NCBI GenBank assembly: GCA_002362135.1
Contig: DETO01000075.1
Location: forward strand, 1-17,532
Direction of reading: 5' to 3'
DNA length: 17,532 nucleotides
DNA from: Ruminococcus sp. UBA3286
Lineage (GTDB): Bacteria; Bacillota; Clostridia; Oscillospirales; Ruminococcaceae
Under the pieces are notes generated by a model that made no database searches, had not been told where the DNA came from, and saw only the letters and a program-made list of their open reading frames with translations. Shown here in pieces: positions 1-6,030 of the stretch. The position numbers were made by a program, and so were the translations under genes. Every line of letters begins with the position of its first letter. Position 1 is the stretch's first letter.

Positions 1-37
1 TTCGCTTCACTCGACTGCCGCTCCTGACAGCTTTATT

Positions 38-66
38 ATTATATCACCTTTTTCGGAGTTTGTCAA
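38..66 (-). promoter_or_regulatory. Consensus sigma-A promoter firing out of the left edge
   Basis: On the minus strand a perfect -35 TTGACA (61-66) is followed after exactly 17 bases by a perfect -10 TATAAT (38-43), with a TG one base upstream of the -10 (extended -10). Transcription would start near 31 and leave the window. The 30 or so bases left include AGGAG followed 10 bases later by GTG, so a GTG-started gene is possible, but too little is present to name a product or exclude an RNA gene. Confidence 0.75.
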
Positions 67-130
67 GCCGAAAAATTTACTCGTTTCTTTCATGATTTTG
101 TACAATTTGCCACATAACTACATTATAAAT

Positions 131-161
131 AAAAAATGCACAGCAAAAGCCATGCATTTTT
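131..161 (-). terminator. Rho-independent terminator of pilA2
   Basis: The minus-strand RNA has AAAAATGCA (153-161) pairing with TGCATTTTT (132-140) around a short loop, followed by a U-rich run. It begins 12 bases after the pilA2 stop codon. The stem has a GC-poor base, so efficiency may be moderate. Confidence 0.65.
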
Positions 162-172
162 CATATTTTTGA

Positions 173-820
173 TTATGGAATTTTAAACCACGTCAAATCG
201 ATTCCCGAAACGTGCTTGTCGCGTTCCGCCTCGACCTCATCGTCCGTTAGTATGCCGTCTTCCTCCGCCTTATCAAGCGTGATCGGATATGTACCAATAT
301 GCCTATCCGCGTTGAATCGCGCAGAAGCCACCGCCATTATCTTATAATCCTTGACATAGAATTTATAAACCATGCCGTCTTCGTCAATAATTTTATCAAT
401 AGCATGAGTAATTTTCTCATTCCACTCGTTAATGGTAGCAGTCTTAGCAGGATCAGGTGAGGGCGGCGTTACAGCCGTACCGCTCGCGTCGCTGAGGAAA
501 CCGCTGTTGCCGTCGTAGTAAAAATACCACTCCGTACCCGCGGTCGGGCTTGTATAGATATGCGACATAGCAGCCGCCTGCTTCGTTGCGTCTGCGCCTG
601 CGTCCTCGTATGCCTTGATATACTTACGCTCGCCGAAATTCAGCTCCGTTACGGCTTTCTGGGCGGCGTTGAAAATTGCTCTTGCCTTGCTGTTCTGAGT
701 TCTCGTGCGCGCACGGTTCATGAAATATCCCCATGACGGAATCAGCACCGCCGCGAGAATGCCGATAATCGCGATAACAATAATCAGCTCAATGAGGGTA
801 AAACCCTTTTTCTTCTTCAT
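173..820 (-). CDS. pilA2: Type IV prepilin, second pilin (PilA2-like)
   Basis: A 215-residue type IV prepilin. It has a short basic leader MKKKKG, PilD cleavage before Phe6, then FTLIELIIVIAIIGILAA with the conserved Glu5 of mature pilin and an N-terminal hydrophobic helix (residues 6-27). The globular part carries Trp/Tyr-rich strands and a late ARFNADRHIGTYP stretch of the kind seen in clostridial pilins, and it has no cysteine. The start is fixed by AGGAGG seven bases upstream of ATG. It is a single-gene unit with a consensus promoter (857-885) and a terminator (131-161). Its codons (many GCG, GGC, CTC) differ from the GCT/ACT/GTT-rich pilA1, which suggests lower expression. The tandem arrangement resembles the R. 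albus pilA1-pilA2 pair; the symbol follows that analogy. Whether it is a shaft subunit or a minor pilin cannot be seen here. Confidence 0.88.
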   Translation of the reverse strand: MKKKKGFTLIELIIVIAIIGILAAVLIPSWGYFMNRARTRTQNSKARAIFNAAQKAVTELNFGERKYIKAYEDAGADATKQAAAMSHIYTSPTAGTEWYFYYDGNSGFLSDASGTAVTPPSPDPAKTATINEWNEKITHAIDKIIDEDGMVYKFYVKDYKIMAVASARFNADRHIGTYPITLDKAEEDGILTDDEVEAERDKHVSGIDLTWFKIP

Positions 821-856
821 GGGATTGCCTCCTAATCTACATATAACTGCAATTCT

Positions 857-885
857 ATTATAGCAAATTATTCACAATTTGTCAA
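857..885 (-). promoter_or_regulatory. pilA2 promoter (TTGACA-17-TATAAT) with overlapping palindrome
   Basis: Perfect -35 TTGACA (880-885) and -10 TATAAT (857-862) on the minus strand with a 17-base spacer. Transcription should start near 850, giving a leader of about 30 bases. The -35 and spacer form the imperfect inverted repeat TTGACAA-A-TTGTGAA (871-885), which is almost identical at the pilA1 promoter and is a candidate operator. Confidence 0.85.
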
Positions 886-904
886 CAAAAACTCTTTAGA
901 AATT

Positions 905-936
905 ATGCACAACTTTTCCACGCCAATTTTGTGCAT
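905..936. repeat. Inverted repeat ATGCACAA / TTGTGCAT upstream of pilA2
   Basis: An eight-base perfect inverted repeat (905-912 and 929-936) with a 16-base loop, starting about 20 bases upstream of the pilA2 -35. It also overlaps the end of the relic ORF at 936-1040, so it could be that gene's old terminator stem or a regulator site. Related GCACAA/TTGTGC repeats lie at 2109-2135 and 11043-11079. Confidence 0.45.
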
Positions 937-1156
937 TATTCGAGCAGTTCCAGAGCCTTTTGAAGCTGAATATCCTCGTCCGTGCCGATAAGCGCGCTGT
1001 CCATTTCCACCTCGATATTGAGGAACAACGTACATTTCATTCAAAATTGTAAACTTTTTTCGCCAATTTGATTTAATCTCACTTTATGAACAAGTACATT
1101 CTCCCTGTCAACGCCAAAATTGCAGCAGCAGTCAAAACAAACTTTTTATTGTTCAT
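936..1156 (-). pseudogene. Relic of a secreted protein, C-terminus S41-peptidase-like
   Basis: Two short minus-strand reading frames look like the two ends of one deleted gene. At 1079-1156 a 25-residue frame begins MNNKKFVLTAAAILALTG, which reads like a signal peptide. At 936-1040 a 34-residue frame reads NIEVEMDSALIGTDED followed by IQLQKALELLE. From memory of the family, IEVE followed by DxQLQKALExL is the usual C-terminal tail of S41 C-terminal-processing peptidases (CtpA type). The catalytic middle is absent, neither frame has a convincing Shine-Dalgarno, and a stop precedes the second frame. I infer an internal deletion. The weaker alternative is two unrelated tiny ORFs. Confidence 0.42.
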
Positions 1157-1174
1157 ATATTCGCCAATATTCTT

Positions 1175-1211
1175 AAAAAAAATCCCCTGCAAAAAAGCAG
1201 AGGATTTTTTA
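1175..1211 (-). terminator. Rho-independent terminator of pilA1
   Basis: On the minus strand ATCCTCTGC (1197-1205) pairs with GCAGGGGAT (1182-1190), with one G-U pair, around a six-U loop, and is followed by a run of Us. A-rich sequence before the stem extends the pairing. It starts 26 bases past the pilA1 stop codon and separates pilA1 from pilA2. Confidence 0.85.
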
Positions 1212-1236
1212 ATTTTCTCAAATATAATTTCAAAAA

Positions 1237-1920
1237 TCAAGTAACTGAAATTGCAGCAGTTGATGCAGATGAACCTGAAGGAGCAGCTGCCCAAGTCATA
1301 GTAGCAAATCCTTTAGCAGTAACATTAGCCGTAGCAGTAGCATTTGCTGCTGTATCAGAGCCTTTTCCACCACATGCAATATAAGTAGCAATAGCAAGTG
1401 CATGATTACAAGCAGTAGCATTTGCAGCCTTATATCCCTCGTAAGTATCAGTTGTAACAACACCACCAGGCTGTGTACCAGTATAAGTAGAATCCTGTGC
1501 ACACGCTACAGCAAGACAAGTACCACCAGAAATAGAAGCCTGAGCATACTTAATTTTCTTAACATCCTCAAAGAAATTAGCGATCTTTGTATCAAACTTT
1601 GAAAGGGCACCAGGAGTACCATTAGTTACACCGTCAAGACCCGATCCAGCAGGAGATGCAGCAGTTGCACCTGTCCAGTTTGTACCGTCAAAACTGAGAA
1701 TATGAGTACCGCCTATATCAACGCCCTCTTCATCAAGTTCCGTGAGAGCTGTGTTGATTGCCTTGTAAACGGAAGAAGCCGCCGAATTAGCACCTGAAAC
1801 CTTGGACTTCTTTACGTAACCAAGCATTGTAGGTACGAGGATAGCTGCGAGAACACCGATGATAGCGATAACAACGATGAGCTCAATAAGGGTAAAGCCC
1901 TTTTTCTTTGTAGTTTTCAT
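1237..1920 (-). CDS. pilA1: Type IV prepilin, likely major pilin (PilA1-like)
   Basis: A 227-residue prepilin with leader MKTTKKKG, cleavage before Phe9 and mature start FTLIELIVVIAIIGVLAA (Glu5 present). The hydrophobic helix spans about residues 9-30. The rest is rich in Ala, Thr, Gly and Ser, with four cysteines in two pairs (GGTCLAVACA and ACNHALAIATYIACGG), which suggests disulfides in the globular domain. The Thr/Ser-rich C-terminus could be glycosylated (inference). Start: AAAGGAGG eight bases before ATG. It has its own strong promoter (2012-2040) and terminator (1175-1211). Codons are strongly biased to GCT, ACT, GTT, GGT and ATC, as in highly expressed genes, unlike its neighbours. 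This supports the role of main shaft subunit. The position beside pilB-pilT and the tandem second pilin resemble the R. albus pil locus linked to cellulose adhesion. Confidence 0.92.
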   Translation of the reverse strand: MKTTKKKGFTLIELIVVIAIIGVLAAILVPTMLGYVKKSKVSGANSAASSVYKAINTALTELDEEGVDIGGTHILSFDGTNWTGATAASPAGSGLDGVTNGTPGALSKFDTKIANFFEDVKKIKYAQASISGGTCLAVACAQDSTYTGTQPGGVVTTDTYEGYKAANATACNHALAIATYIACGGKGSDTAANATATANVTAKGFATMTWAAAPSGSSASTAAISVT

Positions 1921-2011
1921 AACGAAAACCTCCTTTTATTATTTTTTGTGCGTCTGCACTTAATTTGTGGTTCGGGTGTATTTTCTGTCCCCCTCCCCTT
2001 TCTGTAATTAT

Positions 2012-2040
2012 AGTATACCATTTCATTCACAAATTGTCAA
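2012..2040 (-). promoter_or_regulatory. pilA1 promoter (TTGACA-17-TATACT) with overlapping palindrome
   Basis: Minus-strand -35 TTGACA (2035-2040), 17-base spacer, -10 TATACT (2012-2017). A second TATAAT-like box follows immediately. The start near 2005 gives a leader of about 85 bases that includes a purine-rich GAAAGGGGAGGGGG stretch, an SD-like tract far from the start codon. The -35 sits in TTGACAA-T-TTGTGAA (2026-2040), matching the pilA2 promoter at 14 of 15 positions. Confidence 0.85.
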
Positions 2041-2108
2041 TACTTTCGCGAAATTTTTTTCATTAAAATTGCAAATTTTACATCCGAACGGTAAATAGCC
2101 ATTTATTT

Positions 2109-2135
2109 TTTGTGCTTTTCGTCAAATTGCACAAA
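2109..2135. repeat. Inverted repeat TTTGTGC / GCACAAA between pilT and pilA1
   Basis: A seven-base perfect inverted repeat (2109-2115 and 2129-2135) with a 13-base loop, about 70 bases upstream of the pilA1 -35 and about 55 bases past the pilT stop. On the minus strand it is followed by As, not Us, so it does not look like a pilT terminator. It may be a protein site. Confidence 0.4.
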
Positions 2136-2189
2136 GTTCTGTGAATTGATAAACTATATTAACAGATGCCTTTAATTATATTAACGGGA

Positions 2190-3290
2190 TTACTGCATTC
2201 CGCCCGTCGGAACGCCGCCCATCTGCGACAGGAAACGATAAAATTCCTGCTTATCCTGACACTTTTCAAGGGCGTCAATTTCATTGATAACGTTCTTCGC
2301 AACAAGGCGCGCAAGCTCCTGATCGAGGGACATCATGCCCTGCTGTTTACCTGTCTGGATAGCCGACTGGATAAGATGAATCTTGTTGTCGCGTATCATT
2401 GCCGCGATAGCGTCGGTAACGTTCAGAATTTCCATTACGGCAATTCGTCCCGTGCCGTCCTTTTTCGGGATAAGAGTCTGCGAAATTACGCCCACAAGGT
2501 TATTCGCAAGCTGAGTACGAATCTGCTGCTGCTGATGCTCGGGGTAAACGTCGATGATACGGTTGATAGTATCGGCTGCGGAAGTCGTATGGAGCGTGGA
2601 CATTACAAGGTGACCTGTTTCGGCGGCGGTTACGGCTGCCTGAATGGTCTCGAAGTCACGCATTTCTCCAACGAGGATAACGTCGGGGTCTTCACGGAGC
2701 GCGGCTCTCAGCGCAAGCGCGAACGAGGGAACGTCGTCGCCGATTTCACGCTGATTTACCATGCATCTCTTATGCTCGTGAACATACTCGATAGGGTCTT
2801 CGACCGTGATTATGTGCGCGCTTCTGTTGAGGTTTACGAAGTCTATCATACCTGCCAGCGTAGTGGATTTACCCGAACCCGTAGGGCCTGTTACAAGCAC
2901 AAGTCCGCGGGGACGCATCGCAAAATCCGCAAGAATAGGCGGCAGCATGAGATCTTCCAGAGTAGGAATATCGTTGCGCAGAAGTCGGATAGCGATTCCG
3001 GGCTTGCCCTTCTGAAAATACACGTTTACACGGTGACGGTATCCGCTCTTCGTCTGGAACGAAAAGTCGGTATCGATGTGGTTGTTTATCTGCGTCTGCT
3101 GAGCCTCGTTGGTCATCTGGTTGACGATATCGAGTATTTCTTCTTCGTCCATTTCGGGATACTGCGAACGCATCGTGCGGAGCGTACCGTTAAGGCGTAC
3201 AACAGGCGCGATAGCGTTTGTGAAATGCAGGTCGGAGCAGCCCAGAAGGCGTACTTCGTCAAGTATGCGGTGAATATTTATAATACCCAT
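2190..3290 (-). CDS. pilT: Type IV pilus retraction ATPase PilT
   Basis: A 366-residue hexameric ATPase that depolymerises the pilus, acting at the cytoplasmic face of PilC. The N-terminal PAS-like domain includes the Asp-box-like GCSDLHF (18-24). The RecA-like domain has Walker A GPTGSGKS (135-142), an Asp box near VEDPIE (163-168), Walker B DPDVILVGE (201-209), and His box GHLVMSTLHT (226-235). AIAAMIRDNKIHLI (295-308) corresponds to the AIRNLIRE region needed for retraction in PilT, which separates it from PilB. There is no cysteine zinc motif, again as expected for PilT. I chose the ATG at 3290 because GGGAGG lies 10 bases upstream; an ATG at 3308 would place that SD inside the gene. It lies 21 bases after the pilB stop, so pilB and pilT are almost certainly co-transcribed. 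Confidence 0.96.
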   Translation of the reverse strand: MGIINIHRILDEVRLLGCSDLHFTNAIAPVVRLNGTLRTMRSQYPEMDEEEILDIVNQMTNEAQQTQINNHIDTDFSFQTKSGYRHRVNVYFQKGKPGIAIRLLRNDIPTLEDLMLPPILADFAMRPRGLVLVTGPTGSGKSTTLAGMIDFVNLNRSAHIITVEDPIEYVHEHKRCMVNQREIGDDVPSFALALRAALREDPDVILVGEMRDFETIQAAVTAAETGHLVMSTLHTTSAADTINRIIDVYPEHQQQQIRTQLANNLVGVISQTLIPKKDGTGRIAVMEILNVTDAIAAMIRDNKIHLIQSAIQTGKQQGMMSLDQELARLVAKNVINEIDALEKCQDKQEFYRFLSQMGGVPTGGMQ

Positions 3291-3311
3291 GATTAATTTT
3301 CCTCCCATTTA

Positions 3312-4991
3312 TTATACAGAGAATGTTGATCTTACAAGCTCATCTATTGATGTTTCGCCTGCCTGAACGAGTTCGGAGGCGTTGTCGCGGAGCAGCTTTG
3401 TGCCGTTAGCCTTTGCCGCCGCCTCGATCTCCTCCTTACCGCCGCCTGCCGCGATGATCGCGGATACCTTAGCGGTACAGTGAATGATCTCATGAATCGC
3501 GGTTCTTCCGCGGTAGCCCGTGTTGTTGCAGTTAGGGCAGCCTACAGGCTCGTAAATCTGAATCGAAGAGGGAATTCCCATAAGCTCGTTCTCCTCCTCC
3601 GTGGACATTCTCGGACGTTTGCATGACGGGCAGAGAACCTTTACAAGTCGCTGCGCGATAACGCCGATAAGCGAAGTTGCAACCATGTACGCCGCAACGC
3701 CCATATCAACAAGACGTACAACCGTAGAAGCGGCGTCGTTCGTATGAAGTGTGGAAAGCACAAGGTGTCCCGTGATAGCGGCGCGGATACCGATATCGGC
3801 AGTTTCCGTATCACGCATCTCACCGATCATTACGATATCAGGATCCTGACGGAGAATCGAACGAAGGGCGGCTGCGAACGTCATGCCTGCCTTCTGGTTT
3901 ACCTGACATTGATTGATTCCGTCGATAGCTTTTTCGACAGGGTCTTCAACCGTAACGACGTTTACGTTTGGCTTGGCAATCTCACCGAGAGCGGCATAAA
4001 GAGTAGTAGTTTTACCTGAACCGGTAGGGCCTGTAACGAGGATAACGCCGTGGGGAACGCGGAGCATAGACTCGAAAAGCTGGTAGTTGTAGTCGGACAT
4101 ACCGAGATCGGTTATCTTACGAAGCGCGATCTGACCTGTGGAAAGGATACGGATAACTATCTTTTCGCCGTGAACCATCGGAAGCGAAGATACACGGACG
4201 TCGAGCGTGCAGCCGTCAACGACCTGCGTGAAACGTCCGTCCTGCGGGATTCTCTTTTCGGCGATATTCATTCCGCTGATAAGCTTGAAACGCGTCGTCA
4301 GCGCGCTGTGTACTGCGGAAGAAATATTCATCAGTTCGACAAGGTCGCCGTTTACACGGATACGGATTCTTGTATACTTGTCAAAAGGCTCGATATGAAT
4401 ATCGGTAGCGTCCGCTCTGAACGAGTTTTCAACAATAGTCGTCGCAAGTTTAACGATAGGCGCGGATTCTACACGATCCTGCGATTCCTGTTCTTCGATG
4501 CTGCCGCCGAGATCGTTCGCCATAGCGTTTACGCCCTCAAGAACGGTATCAACGTTCTGCATGGAGTAGCACTTACCGATAGCCTTATTAATGGAAGACG
4601 TCGTTGCAAGAACAGGAATGGTATCCATACCGGTAGAAACTTTGATATCTTCAAGTACGATAAAGTTTACGGGGTCATTTGTTGCAACAGTAAGACGCTT
4701 TCCCATGATAGCGATAGCGATGACCGTATGCTTTCTTGCAAGCTGTTCCGGAACTTTCTGTACAGCTTCCGTATTGATCTCGATATTGTCAAGATCGACA
4801 TACTGAACTCTCAGCTTGCCTGCCAGCGCCTTTGTGAAATTGATCTCGGACATAAATCCGAGTTCAACGACAACGTCGCCGAATTTTTTCGCGCCGCCCG
4901 ATTCTTTCTGCGCCTCAAGAACTTTCTGGAGCTGTTCCTCCGTAATAAGTCCCTGACTAACTAAGTAGTCGCCAATTCTCTCATTTCTCAT
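3312..4991 (-). CDS. pilB: Type IV pilus extension ATPase PilB
   Basis: A 559-residue pilus polymerisation motor. Residues 1-140 form a GspE/MshEN-type N-domain, with RIGDYLVSQGLITEEQLQKV starting at residue 5, close to the 24-residue c-di-GMP-binding repeat, and a more degenerate second repeat from about 37 (KFGDVVVELGFMSE). The ATPase core has ATDIHIEP (195-202), Walker A GPTGSGKT (321-328), VEDPVE (348-353), Walker B DPDIVMIGE (383-391) and His box GHLVLSTLHT (408-417). Four cysteines, CPSC (454, 457) and CPNC (485, 488), make the zinc site typical of PilB/GspE and absent from PilT. The start at 4991 is set by GGAGG seven bases upstream; the longer frame from 5033 lacks an SD. It is first gene of pilB-pilT, divergent from pilD across a palindromic promoter. 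Confidence 0.97.
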   Translation of the reverse strand: MRNERIGDYLVSQGLITEEQLQKVLEAQKESGGAKKFGDVVVELGFMSEINFTKALAGKLRVQYVDLDNIEINTEAVQKVPEQLARKHTVIAIAIMGKRLTVATNDPVNFIVLEDIKVSTGMDTIPVLATTSSINKAIGKCYSMQNVDTVLEGVNAMANDLGGSIEEQESQDRVESAPIVKLATTIVENSFRADATDIHIEPFDKYTRIRIRVNGDLVELMNISSAVHSALTTRFKLISGMNIAEKRIPQDGRFTQVVDGCTLDVRVSSLPMVHGEKIVIRILSTGQIALRKITDLGMSDYNYQLFESMLRVPHGVILVTGPTGSGKTTTLYAALGEIAKPNVNVVTVEDPVEKAIDGINQCQVNQKAGMTFAAALRSILRQDPDIVMIGEMRDTETADIGIRAAITGHLVLSTLHTNDAASTVVRLVDMGVAAYMVATSLIGVIAQRLVKVLCPSCKRPRMSTEEENELMGIPSSIQIYEPVGCPNCNNTGYRGRTAIHEIIHCTAKVSAIIAAGGGKEEIEAAAKANGTKLLRDNASELVQAGETSIDELVRSTFSV

Positions 4992-5056
4992 AAACAAACC
5001 TCCGCTTATTATTTGGAACAAATTTTGAAACATAACAAAAATTGTTCTTGAATTAC

Positions 5057-5084
5057 TTGAAATTTATTTAAAATCTGATATAAT
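5057..5084 (+). promoter_or_regulatory. pilD promoter (TTGAAA-16-TATAAT, extended -10)
   Basis: A -35 TTGAAA (5057-5062), 16-base spacer, TG at 5076-5077 and -10 TATAAT (5079-5084). The start near 5091 gives a leader of about 30 bases ending with AAGGAGG before the pilD ATG. Confidence 0.75.
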
Positions 5085-5096
5085 AGTATTATATCA
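5076..5096. promoter_or_regulatory. Perfect 21-bp palindrome: bidirectional -10 for pilB and pilD
   Basis: TGATATAATA (5076-5085), a central G, and its exact complement (5087-5096). Each arm is an extended -10 (TG-N-TATAAT), one facing pilD (5079-5084) and one facing pilB (5088-5093, minus). The pilD side has a good -35 (TTGAAA); the pilB side has none at standard spacing and would rely on the extended -10. The palindrome could equally be an operator controlling both directions. Confidence 0.6.
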
Positions 5097-5123
5097 ATAA
5101 TTTAATGTAAGGAGGTCAAAATC

Positions 5124-5963
5124 ATGTTTGGATTTGAAAATATGCTCCATAATGAATTTACCGAGCTGCCCTTCAAAATCATGTTTTTAACCGTAATTTT
5201 TATCTTTGGCATTTGCATAGGAAGCTTTCTCAATGTTGTCATAATCAGACTTCCGCGGGACGAATCATTGATAAAGCGCTCCTCGCACTGCATGACCTGC
5301 GGCACGAAGATAAGACCTATCGATCTGATACCCGTATTCAGCTGGATCTTCCTGCGCGGAAAATGTCATAACTGCGGCGAGAAGATCTCTCCGCGCTATC
5401 CCATTGTCGAAAGTCTGAACGGTATTTTATATGTATTGACATTCATGATACTTGACATTAATGCTAAAGCCATAATAACCTGTCTTCTGATGTCGCTGCT
5501 GATAGTCGTGGGATTCATGGACTGGGACACGCAGCTTATAGACATGAAAATCGTCATTCCTATTTTCCTGCTCTCAATTCCTGCCGCGCTCTTCACAGAC
5601 GATGTTTCCCTTGTTCACAGGATCGTCGGCGCGCTTGCGATAAGCGTTCCGTTCTTCATCATCGGCGAAGTCAGCCGCCCGATAATCAGAAAAACAAAAG
5701 GCGAAGATTTCCGCGCTATAGAACTGGGCGATACATATCTGATGTTTGCAGCAGGCGCGCTCCTCGGAACGCAGGCTATTATCGTTTCAGCATTGCTTGG
5801 CATTGTAGCCGCCGCCATATTCGGCGTTATAATTAAGCTTGTTACTAAAGATTCAAAATTCGCATTCGGGCCTTATCTTTCAATCGGCATTGCCGTTGCC
5901 ATGCTTTGGGGAAACGACATTGCTCAGTGGTATATCGGACTCCTGACTTATCAGCCTCAGTAA
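5124..5963 (+). CDS. pilD: Prepilin peptidase / N-methyltransferase PilD
   Basis: A 279-residue A24-family aspartic membrane protease that cleaves prepilin leaders and methylates the new N-terminus. The first membrane helix (about 18-40) ends in CIGSFLNVVIIRLP, the typical family opening. The cytoplasmic zinc loop has CMTCG (Cys56, 59) and CHNCG (Cys81, 84) with the usual R-Y-P-x-x-E following (91-96). The first catalytic Asp lies in FMDWDTQLID (Asp133), the second in ELGDTYLM (Asp203). The usual second motif is GxGDxKL; here the Lys position is Tyr/Leu, a departure that leaves the GD pair intact. Six or more further helices follow. Start: AAGGAGG about seven bases before ATG. It is the only gene on the plus strand, with its own promoter and terminator, and all the prepilins in the window are its expected substrates. 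Confidence 0.95.
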   Translation: MFGFENMLHNEFTELPFKIMFLTVIFIFGICIGSFLNVVIIRLPRDESLIKRSSHCMTCGTKIRPIDLIPVFSWIFLRGKCHNCGEKISPRYPIVESLNGILYVLTFMILDINAKAIITCLLMSLLIVVGFMDWDTQLIDMKIVIPIFLLSIPAALFTDDVSLVHRIVGALAISVPFFIIGEVSRPIIRKTKGEDFRAIELGDTYLMFAAGALLGTQAIIVSALLGIVAAAIFGVIIKLVTKDSKFAFGPYLSIGIAVAMLWGNDIAQWYIGLLTYQPQ

Positions 5964-5976
5964 TGCAAAATAAATT

Positions 5977-6016
5977 ACAGGCAGCAGCATTGATATGACT
6001 GCTGCCTGTTTTTTAT
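5977..6016 (+). terminator. pilD terminator, shared with convergent pilW end
   Basis: A perfect 11-base stem ACAGGCAGCAG (5977-5987) and CTGCTGCCTGT (5999-6009) with an 11-base loop and a U-run to 6016 on the plus strand. It lies between the convergent pilD and pilW stops. On the minus strand the tail is only a weak U-rich AATTTATTTT, so termination of pilW there is less certain. Confidence 0.92.
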
Positions 6017-6030
6017 TCATCCATAATCTG

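Noticed and set aside
2109..2135. Terminator of pilB-pilT
   Set aside because: The hairpin is followed by As on the transcribed strand, so it lacks the U-run of an intrinsic terminator; no other clear terminator was seen between pilT and pilA1.
2166..3296. Long plus-strand frame opposite pilT (376 codons)
   Set aside because: Pure antisense shadow of pilT; its translation has no protein-like pattern, and the minus frame carries all the ATPase motifs.
4050..4964. Long plus-strand frame opposite pilB
   Set aside because: Antisense shadow of pilB with no SD and no family features.
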